The position numbers and the translations under genes were made by a program. A stretch of DNA of 64,000 nt from NCBI GenBank assembly GCA_016802295.1, contig JAESIW010000090.1:595501-659500 (forward strand), written 5' to 3'. Position 1 is the first letter of the stretch. The number at the start of each line of letters is the position of its first letter. This document shows positions 54,601 to 64,000 of this stretch, one piece after another. The notes beneath the pieces are model-generated. The model saw nothing but the letters and a program-made list of their open reading frames with translations, ran no database searches and was not told where the DNA came from. The DNA comes from Brachionus rotundiformis. Its lineage: Eukaryota > Rotifera > Eurotatoria > Ploima > Brachionidae.

Positions 54601-57600
54601 GAAGCCGACCGACACAGCTGCTTCGTTGACCGCTCGTTCGGTGCCGCTCAAGTGCCTGATCTCGGCCTGTATCAACGCGACCAATTTGTCCAATGTGTTG
54701 TGTCTGATTGCCAGTCTGTACTTGCATTCGCGGTCCCCACTCGTCATCACCACTCTAAACAAGCTAAAATAGTCCAACAAGGACTCGTCACTGCTCTGGC
54801 TCAACTTGTCCACATGCTGACCAACAAAGTCCACAATGAGAAACTTGCGCTCGTCATTCGGACAATTGGTCAAGTAAAACGAGAACAAATTTTGAATTAG
54901 ACTCGACGTCAATTGTCTTATGCACCGGTTACTTGTGCAAAATAGACACTTTTGCAGCCATTTAAGGTCGATGAACATGTTAAATGTTCTATTTTTCCAA
55001 TGGTGAAAGTATTTGATGCGAAGGCGAGTGTGTTCGCCCAATGGTTTGTCACTGTTGGTCTGTGTGTAATCGAGCAGCGTGTACGGATCGAGCAATTTGG
55101 ACAAGTCTAGCTTTTTGTTGTTATTGCCAGATGTGGACGATTTGACCAAATGGCACATGATTCTCAAACACGGCAATGTCAGCTCGTTCATCAGCTGCTT
55201 TGTGTTTGTCCGAGCGTGCATACTGCTCAACAAAATGTGCACAATGAGCCTAAAGCGCATCAGCCAGCACGAGTCCTCGAGCTGTTGTATCAAATTGGAC
55301 AAAACGACCAGCTCGTATTTGAGCATGCCAGTGTTCGAGTTCGAATTGGCCTCGGTGGTCAACTGTCTGACCTTTTGCTTGACAATAGTGTCGAATATGC
55401 TCGACGCAGTCGCATTGTCCTTTAGAAGCATGAGCACAATGCTAATCAAATCCCTGTCGACTAATTTCTGTTGGTGCTGTTGATTGACCATTGGGGCGCC
55501 TTGCTGCGCTTGGCCAACGTTTGTGCTCGCGGCGTTCGTTGCCAAATTGAGACTGCGTCTTAGGTTAAAATTGAGCATTTGGTCAAGTATGTAGTGGTGA
55601 CTGAGCTGGCTTTTGAGTTGGTTGACGAGCTGCGGGCTGTTCGAGCACATAACAAAGCGAAACGAGTTAAAACAGTGCTCGAGAGAGGCGCACGCGCAGC
55701 CGTAACATCGTGGCACAGTGGCCATCTCGGCCCACGAGTCGCATTTGTCGGCAACAATTGAGTTTTTGCGCGAGACCGAGCCGGAGGCCGACTTGAACTG
55801 CTTGTCATAGTCCCTGAGCTCCTTGCGGCACATGTTCACCTTGAGCACACATTTGGCCAACTCCTCGAATTTGGTTCTGCACTCGGCGTACTTGGTGGCG
55901 GCGGTCGAGAGGGCGCTCTTGCTCTTGAGGACGGCGAGCGGGGCGGCGACGCGCACGCCGATTACGCCGGGCTGGGCGGGCGCCGCAGAGGCCGGCGGAG
56001 GGGGCGGCGGCGGTGGAGCGACGGGCCCGGGCGCGAACTTGTCCATCAGGCCCTGCTCGTCCTGCTTTACGACGAGCGCCTCGAGCAGCGGCCTGTACTC
56101 GTGGCCGAGCTGGGCGTGCAGTTTGTCGGCGCGTTCGAGCAGCGCGCTCATGCTCTGAACGGTGGTCTTGCGGTCCTCCTCGCTCTCTATTGGATCTATG
56201 GCCGTTATCTGACGGCCCACTAGACTTATGTCAAATTTGGCAAATTTGCAAAAGCCGCACGAATTGCACAAAAATGGATCGCGTTCGTCGTAGTTGATGG
56301 CGCGGCACTTGTGACACTGGAACACGTTCTCGCCGCATGTGTTGCACACGCCGGGATGCGCGGGCACCGACGCCGAGCAGCGCGGACACTGCAGCATGGC
56401 CGACTCGGAGCTCTTTTCCGACTCGCGGTCATAAAAATCCACATACTCGAACATCAAATTGGAGCATATGATGGGCAATTGTAGTTCGATTTTGATCTCG
56501 GATTGTCCGGGCTCCATTTTGACATGTTTGGCCTTTGACCAAAGCTTTGTGTTCATTTTCAAGTCGACTATTGAGTGAGACGTGCGATTGGTAAAGTAGA
56601 CATTGATCGATTGGATCATTTTGGTCTTGCGTATGTCGGTTATTTTGAACAGTATCTTGTGTATTGAGTGCGTGGAGGTGAGCTTGTATATTTGCTGATT
56701 GGTGGTGAAACGGGTGTCCAGCTTGACCGAGTTGAGCTTGAAGCTTTGCACTGGCTGCTCCAGGTTGTTGCATATGAAGCACGGCTGGCACTCGAGGTAA
56801 AAGCCGTCCAATTCGGCCACGCTCTCGTAAATCAGACTGTTGGCATGGTTTCTGAGCGTGTCGTTTTGTCGGTTGAACAAATCGACCAATTTGTTTACAT
56901 AGTCGTGTGTGTGGTTGGTGTCGGCCAGCTTGAGAACAAAGTAGCCGACTAGGTCGGAGTANNNNNNNNNNNNNNNNNNNNNNNNNNNNNNNNNNNNNNN
57001 NNNNNNNNNNNNNNNNNNNNNNNNNNNNNNNNNNNNNNNNNNNNNNNNNNNNNNNNNNNNNNNNNNNNNNNNNNNNNNNNNNNNNNNNNNNNNNNNNNNN
57101 NNNNNNNNNNNNNNNNNNNNNNNNNNNNNNNNNNNNNNNNNNNNNNNNNNNNNNNNNNNNNNNNNNNNNNNNNNNNNNNNNNNNNNNNNNNNNNNNNNNN
57201 NNNNNNNNNNNNNNNNNNNNNNNNNNNNNNNNNNNNNNNNNNNNNNNNNNNCACTGGCTGCTCCAGGTTGTTGCATATGAAGCACGGTTGGCACTCGAGG
57301 TAAAAGCCGTCCAATTCGGCCACGCTCTCGTAAATCAAACTGTTGGCATGGTTTCTGAGCGTGTCGTTTTGTCGGTTGAACAAATCGACCAATTTGTGCA
57401 CATAGTCGTGTGTGTGGTCCGGGTCGGGCAGCTTGAGAACAAAGTAGCCGACTAGGTCGGAGTATTGGCCGGCCTTGGCGCCGTACACGCACATCGCCTC
57501 CCACCAAAGACCCATTAGCGTTTCGTACAAGCTTGTTTGCCACTGGTTGGTCGAATTTTTGAACAAATTGTAGACCAGTGAGTGCATTGACCATCTGATT

Positions 57601-60600
57601 TGAGGCTGATGGGCCTCGAGTAGAAAAGTGCGCACAAATTTGACCAGCGTGTCGGAGCCAATTTGTTCGCAGAATATGTTGACCAGTGTTTGAGAGTGGG
57701 CCTCGTCGGAGTCGGACTTGGAGCCGGCAGAGGCGAACAAAGCCTGCAGTATTTGCAGGATAAGCGGTGCGATGAGAGAGGTGGTGGCCGGGCAAGTGGA
57801 GCTCGAGTTGTTCAAGCAAGACGAATCGGTGCCAGAGCCGTTCGCGTCAACGCCCATTATCAGGCTCATTTCGACCAGATAGGACACGCACGACGGGTTT
57901 TGGATGCAAAACTTCTGCCAATTGAGAGCACGGCTCGTGGCCACTTCGAGCATTAGCTTCACATTTTCGACCACTTTGACCAACTCTAAATAGGCCAATT
58001 TGGACACTTTGACCGGCCTGGTCTCTACGAACGATTGTATATCGTTCATGGACTCCATAGCTTCGGCAATTGTGCCTCCCATGTCCAGCATGCACACCGG
58101 CTTTGGACTCACACTAAGCGGACAAATGGTCACCAATTGAGCCAAACAACTCGACAACATGTGCTGATCTTTGAATTTTCTGTACTTGTCCTTGGAACCG
58201 CACAGTATTTGCAGCAATTTTTTGATCAAACGCTTGAGATAATTGCACTGTGACAACTGCAAGTACTCGCACAAATAGTATGTCCAGTGGGAAAAGTTGA
58301 ACTGTGAGCTTAGTTGAGCGAGAATGTCGGACGTGTTGGAGCCAAGGCAGAGCTTTTTCATCTGATACGGCAATCGTATCAACAGCTCGGTGAATAGTTC
58401 AATGTAATTGTCAAATAGTTGGATGTGAGTGTTGCTCTCCGGGTTGGAATTTTCGCTTTGTAGAGCCAAATTGGGCGGCGGTATGACAAACGAGTCCTTG
58501 TTCAACGGGTCTGTTTTGACAAAAAATGGCGACAATTCGTCATAGTAGAGGTGTTCGCTGCTCAGCTTGATCAAACCGGGGTCCTTGAGCGTTTGACAAG
58601 CAGTTGACCAGTGCGTTTCGAGCACATACTTGAGCAAATGGAGGCACTTGTCGATCAGATTGAATCGGATCAAATGGCACACTAGGCTTTGAATGATGAA
58701 GTTGCACGTCTCTGTGCCGGAGCGTTGATACTTCGATTTGGACAAGAGGATGCTTATGGTGCGCAATGCGACCAGTTTGAGCTCGTTGTGTGCGCTCAAA
58801 TGGGCCAAGTGTGTGTCGCACGGCTCGAATGGCATCAGAGTGTTGAGCACATTGGCAATTAGGGTGTCGAGTATTTGTTTGTCCGATTCTTCTTTGGCAT
58901 TCAAATCGGCCAACAGGCTTAGCACAACTTGATAGAACGCTATGGACTTGAGACCGTTCAGATTTGGATTCAACTTGGTCAAATTGGACATTTGAGCAGT
59001 TAGCTTGTCTAGGATTAGCTTGCGTGTGTGTGTCAACTGTTTGTGTTCGTGGTCGTTCTCGTCCAATTTGGTCTTTCTGATGCCAGGCTTGAGCAAATGG
59101 ATTAGTGTACGACGCGTGGTCAAGTTAATCACCAGCCAATCGCTGGTCAACAGCCTCAAATAGGAATCTGTTATGACGTCTGTTAATTTTTTGTTTTGAC
59201 CGTGGCTATTGAGCAAAAAGTGGTGCTCGATTTCGACCAGTGTTTCGATCACAAGCGTCAAATTGCTGAATCCATAGCGTCCTAATTGGTTCACGGGCTC
59301 GTTAACGTTGTCAATTGGGAGCAATTTCCACAACAGTTTGTTCAATATGGCAAACAATTGGTCAGCTGTTGGCTGCACAAGTGTGGCCACCACCACCACC
59401 GAGCCGATACACGACTTCAAGCATACCAGACACTTTTCGTATATTTCACAGTCGATTAGATGCAGATTGGCCTCGTTAAGAGTGTGCGTGACCAGTGTGA
59501 GCATGGAGTCGATGTTTGACTGGGCAAAGAGAGCGGGCGTGGCGAGCCATGCGGACAACAGGCTCTTTACCTTGAAGAGAACTATTGGAGGCAGAATTTT
59601 GGCCGACAGCAGCAGTGCATTCGGTTTGATTAGGTGGTGTTGGTCTTGGCCGCGGGCCTGTGAGTCCTGGTGGCACAGTTCGAACAAATCAATCGTTTGA
59701 CTAAGCACGTAGTCGAACGGCTTCGGCTCGACCAATGACAACAGCTTTATGAGCGATTTTTTCGCATCTGGCTGCTTCTTGCACACAACTGTTGACTTGG
59801 TGTCCTCTTTTTTGTCTTTGTCTATAAATTTCTTCTGCAATTCGGCACACTCGTTCTTGGTCCAGTTCAATTCGGTCTTTGACTTGCCGTACGCGTGCAC
59901 TGCGTCTATGTAGGTGAGACCAGACGGATCAGCGCTCGATCCCACCACAACCACCAGCTTGTTGTCGGCCACGAACGCCTCCTCTCTACTCAAACAAACG
60001 TCGAACCATCTGGCGCGCTCCATTTTGCCAACATACACACGTCTGCCAAACACTTCGAAATAAGTTGGCGACTTGTCCAACGCGTGCACACCACACATTA
60101 CACGCACGCCCATCAACAACGTGCGACTCGAGTCGTTTGCATTGTTTATCTCTAGTTTAAAGCTGGTCGACTTTTTCACCGATACATACTTGGCCGAATT
60201 GGTGTCGGACAAGCGAGCTTTCAACTGATTGGAATTGTAAACTTCCAATAGATCTTGGCCGCCGAATTCAACATCTTTTATTTGTACACACTTTTCGAAA
60301 TAGTCTATGGCAAACGGAGACTTTTCTTTTGGTTTGAGCTTTAGTTTGGCGCATTTTTTGAGCACCGAGCGCTGCATTGAGCTATTGAGCTTTTGCTTGA
60401 GCTCTCTGGCAGCTATGTCTTGGATTACGTGTGGCGAGAGCTGATAGAGACACGCCGACGACCACGAGGACTTTACTTGAACAATTGGCTGCGTGGGACG
60501 CAAGTGAGGCGAGAGCCAAAAGTCGGTCTTGGCCGGCTCGGCCACGTAAATCTTGAGCGAGCCGTCATCGCACAGCACAATCATTGTGGTCTTTTGCTTG

Positions 60601-63600
60601 TTCATGGGAGGCAGGCCGGTCAAGTCTTCTTCGTCGACGAGCGCCTCCTCGCTCTCCGCGTGTCTCACAGCCACCATGTCCTGTATCTTAGCCTTGGACG
60701 CCGCGCCACTACTCCCACTCACCATTTTGATCTCCTGGTACACAACACCATCCGGTTTGAACATGAACACTACCGGATTGTTGGTTAGCTGCGTGCTGGC
60801 CATGACCAGTCCCGGATGAGCGGCTATCTCGCTCCAATTGCACAACGGCTGCACTTTGTTCAAGCTCAACTGGGCCATTCGGCTCAGGCCTAGTTGATTA
60901 TTCTCGCTGGTCACTTTGGCTATGAATGTTTTGCCATTTTGATGCGACCAAAAGAGCAGGTCGAGCCTAAAAGAGTAGTAGACCGAGACACCGTTTGGAT
61001 TGGTATCGGCTGGCGTCATTTCGATCGTGTTGGTCACATAATAAATACCATTTTTGGCCGATGTCACATCATTCAACTGCTCAAAATACAAATAGCCATC
61101 CGATGTTATGATAATGAGAAACTTTTGCCCCATTGAGTCGTGGTAAAACGTGGCATCTTTTAATTTGCCCATTGGCAAAACAAAATAGTACACTGGGCTT
61201 ATCTTATCTACACTCAAGTCATATATTTTTATGAACTCGCTGGTAATTAGAGCCAATTGAGTCTTTGAGCCTGGCAACCATGCCGATTTGATGATGTAAT
61301 TGGATGTGTCCAGAGAGGGGTGGAGCACAATTAAGTTTGTCTTGTTCGGGTCGTTTTGTTGACCATTCTCGTTCAAGTACATGACATAGCAGTCTTTGAG
61401 GCCAGTTAGACTCACATAGTCCTCGTTGAACGGATTGGCATTGACTGTCAAAAGAGTAAATGGCACAGTAATTGTGTTCAGCTTGGTCAGGGTGAGTTTG
61501 TTGCGCTTGTTCGAGTCCTGTTTGAGCAGTGCGTTTAGCTGAAGTATGGTCAAGTGACTGCTCTTGCCTTTTTCGTGTGTGACTATTAAATTTTGTCTGC
61601 GCTTGCTGGTCACCAAGCACATGCTGACACGTCTTATGGAACAGCTTTGAATGAGCTGTTTGATTAGTAGGCCATGATCGCCTGTGTACGTGAGGCGAAC
61701 GTTTTCGAAAGCGCCCTCCTGAGAGCCCAACGTCACCTGAAATAGCTGGTCTTGGTCAACCTTTATACTTGTGATGTTGTCGTGCAGCTTTTGCAATTGA
61801 CTGCTGGCCAAGTGTGTATTGGACATTAGGAACGAATCTTGGTAGATTTTGTTCGATTGTGGCACCAGGATGTTGGTGAAAAAGTGTGCGATTAATTGTG
61901 GTAGATTTTTTTCGCCAGCACTGTCCAAAAGCTGGTCTTTTAGCTTGTCTATTTTGAGCGCCTTTTGCATCTTGGCCTGGCCGAGACACTTCTTGAGCAG
62001 CTCAAGTGTGCAGTCCTTGGAGACGAGTGGCGAGCACGAAGAGCTCGTTTTGGCCCGCTTTGGCTTTTGTTTTGGATTTTTTTTCTCTGTTCGCTTTTGC
62101 AGCGCTTTGCAGCTGGCGTCCTCTTTGGCGCCACAGTCACAAAAAAAACTGCCAAATTTCGAATAGGACACGTCGTGATCAGCATGACATACTTTGGCAC
62201 ACACTGTACACATGCCAATACGATCGACCATTTTACACGTGTGACAATAGTACCAATGCTGGTTCATGAACTCTTTTTTGGTTATGGTGTACGTGCATAG
62301 CTTTGAGTTCAAGTCGTCGTCGTTTGGCTTTGGCTTTTGAGGCTGGGCATTTTGTCTAAAGTTTATGGAAGCGGTGCCAATCGAGGATATCAAGTCTTGG
62401 TAAAGATTGCGATTGGTCTCGCTTCTCGGATTCAAATTTTCGTATTCGACAAAATTGTCCGTAAAATCGTCGCCGTACTCGTCGTCATCGTCGTCGTCGT
62501 CGTCTTCGTCCGGCTCGTCGTCGGCCTCCTCGTCCTCCTCGTCCATAGCGTCGTCGAGACGATTCTCGTTGCGCAACACGTCGCCGGACTCGTCAAATAT
62601 TTGATAGGTCACTCCGTAGGTGCCAAATAGCTCGTTTATGTCCAAGCTGGCGCTTGGCACCGGCTCGGCAGCCACCGGCACAGGCATGCTCGGCTCGGAC
62701 TGCTGCTGAAAATGTTCGTCAATGTCCTCATCGTCCTCTTCATCCTCTTCTTCGAACTCGTTCTCCTCCTCTTCTTCGCTGTTCTCTCGGTTAAGCTCGA
62801 AATTGTCGTCCAAGTCCTGGTCGTTGCATGTGTCGTCAATGGTCGGGTTGTTCTCGTAGATCTCTGTCTCGAGCAGATCGCACTCGTTCGCATTGGCCAC
62901 CTCGTACTGGTCGTCGGTCACACTCTCGCTCTTTTTCTCAATCGCCTCGAACATTTTCAGTATTTGCTTTTCAAAATCGACCAGAAACGAGTCCTGGTAG
63001 TACTTGGCCAATTCGGACGTGTCCGCACAACTGCGCGGCTTCACATAGTTCAAAATCGACACCAAATAGGACAGTATGTAGCATACGGATTTTTGATTGG
63101 CTTTGGACTCAATCAGGCTCGAGTTGGTGTAAAATTCGATCCAAATGATGCACGCTTTGAATAGGTACAAGTAGCCGAGGCCGGTGCCCGACGAGCTAAG
63201 CGTGTCCATTAGACAAATGAGGTCCGGAAACGCTTGGCTTGTGTTGTCTGCTATTAGATTGTTGGACAATTGGATTATCGTGTTCAGAATGGTCAACGAG
63301 ACCGACTCGTTTATTTGTGGCTCTGAGATTAGATAGATGACAAATTGTTGAATGGTGAATTTTTCGTTTAGATTAAATGGTTCGTTGGATACGAGTCGAG
63401 TGAGCCATTTGTGCATTGATTCTTGGTCAAGTGTGCATATTTGGTTTAGTTGGCACAATAGTTGTAGCAGTTGTTTGCATGGAGCGCTCATATTTGTCCT
63501 CAGCAGTTTGTTCAGAACAGAAATCAAGTGAACCAGATAGGCTTTAGTGGCTTTGGCACTTGACAATGTGGTCAAGAGGCGGAAAAGCTTGTCATCCGAT

Positions 63601-64000
63601 TCGTAGTAGTCAAGAAACAACTGATAGCTTGATGCCTGCTCCAAAGAGGCTTCTATCTGCTTGAGCAAATTGATGATTATCTTGTCGTCCAGTTGTGACT
63701 CCACATCGGCTTGATAGTATGAAATTAGGAACTCGAAGACCAACGAGTTTGGATTGAAGTCCAATTTTTTTGTTCTGTTGGTCAAATGGTGGCCTAAAAA
63801 AGGCCCCAATAGGTTCATATTGGAATATATATTTGACAAAGCGTTGTCCATATTTGCACTGTCAAACTCGTGCCAAAGCGAGAACAGTCTATCCAAAGCT
63901 GATATCACGCTCACTTCTGGACAATACCAGCTCATATTTTTTAAATAAAAATTTTTCACTAGACTTAATTTTTTCTCTAAATTATCATTAAACTCTTTTA
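51644..64000 (-). CDS. UBR4: UBR4 (p600/Pushover) E3 ubiquitin ligase, N-terminus outside the window
   Basis: Giant N-recognin of the N-degron pathway. Main exon from beyond 64000 down to 51780, then a 62-nt intron and last exon 51644..51717 (GFMREFDISDPVEFLTTYLQ...). About 3,930 residues lie in the window; vertebrate UBR4 has about 5,180. The frame stays open to the right edge (KEFNDNLEKKLSLVKN before MSWYCPEV), so the ATG at 63935 is probably internal. Features: acidic tracts, then the UBR box near 570 (HWYYCHTCKMVDRIGMCTVC, CHADHD, FFCDCGAKEDASC); zinc ribbons near 2370 (LQCPRCSASVPAHPGVCNTC, DERDPFLCNSCGFCKFAKFD); a poly-Pro linker; the hemi-RING region near 3580 (CCICRDGYKYNPQKLLAIYT, NLVHIDCH, NANTKCNGILPIWGP); GGGGRESNINLVPYMLHAIL. 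An assembly gap at 56962..57251 breaks the frame artificially. Confidence 0.95.
56962..57251. other. Assembly gap (290 N) with duplicated flanks
   Basis: The 213 bases left of the gap (56749..56961) and right of it (57252..57464) are the same sequence without indels and with about eight substitutions, and the match stops exactly at the gap on both sides. Collapsing the two (offset 503 bp) puts both halves of UBR4 in one frame. Best read as two overlapping contig ends, perhaps different haplotypes, that were scaffolded instead of merged. Confidence 0.9.

Noticed and set aside
56749..57464. Tandem internal domain repeat in UBR4
   Set aside because: The match ends exactly at both gap edges and no UBR4 family member has this repeat; an assembly overlap explains it.
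51763..57819. Open frame extended through the N run as a separate gene from the upstream half of UBR4
   Set aside because: The frame change is due to the 503-bp false overlap at the gap; both halves are one UBR4.

Overview
The window is animal nuclear DNA. Its proteins are metazoan (caveolin, TIPIN, FEM1, SMCR8, UBR4, ANKRD54, PLAC8-type, PRMT3, DDX18, AAR2), non-coding DNA is very AT-rich, and most introns are only about 42-62 nt with GT-AG ends. Tight gene spacing, tiny introns and decayed LINE, MULE, hAT-like and piggyBac-like relics suggest a small-bodied protostome; a monogonont rotifer is my best guess, but the sequence alone does not prove it.

Layout. 0.2-1 kb: TIPIN. 1.6-5.7 kb: three near-identical caveolin genes, two forward and one inverted. 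5.7-9.7 kb: repeats, including an hAT-like element. 9.8-13.5 kb: a RING-H2 ubiquitin ligase of the RNF126/RNF115 type, whose one long (2 kb) intron holds two piggyBac-like MITEs and a dead LINE. 14.6-19.1 kb, minus strand, closely packed: a secreted Ly6/uPAR-like protein, PRMT3 and DDX18. 20.3-21.3 kb: an intronless paralogue of the RING-H2 ligase. 22.1-25.7 kb, minus: three tandem genes for two-HMG-box proteins with mitochondrial-type presequences (TFAM-like), rebuilt here from 18 small exons. 27-27.9 kb: an intronless PI-PLC X-domain protein of bacterial/fungal type. 28.4-31.6 kb: FEM1 (A/C type). 32-33.2 kb: AAR2. 34.2-37.1 kb: SMCR8. 37-40.8 kb: a second copy of the dispersed repeat, carrying a nested foldback MITE with a 9-bp target duplication. 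40.8-41.9 kb: ANKRD54. 44-48.6 kb: three tandem PLAC8-family genes. 48.6-51.6 kb: repeat debris including a broken MULE transposase. 51.6-64 kb: the C-terminal three quarters or so of the giant E3 ligase UBR4, running off the right edge and interrupted by an assembly gap whose two flanks are the same sequence.

Together. Three ubiquitin-ligase related families occur (UBR4, the RNF126-like pair, FEM1 as a CUL2 substrate receptor). DDX18 and PRMT3 both act on ribosomes and sit about 190 bp apart on one strand. The most notable biology is local gene amplification: the TFAM-like trio has diverged strongly while keeping intron positions, whereas the caveolin and PLAC8 clusters show patchy near-identity that looks like gene conversion. 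Exon joins were inferred by reading splice sites, phase and family similarity; none was checked with transcripts.
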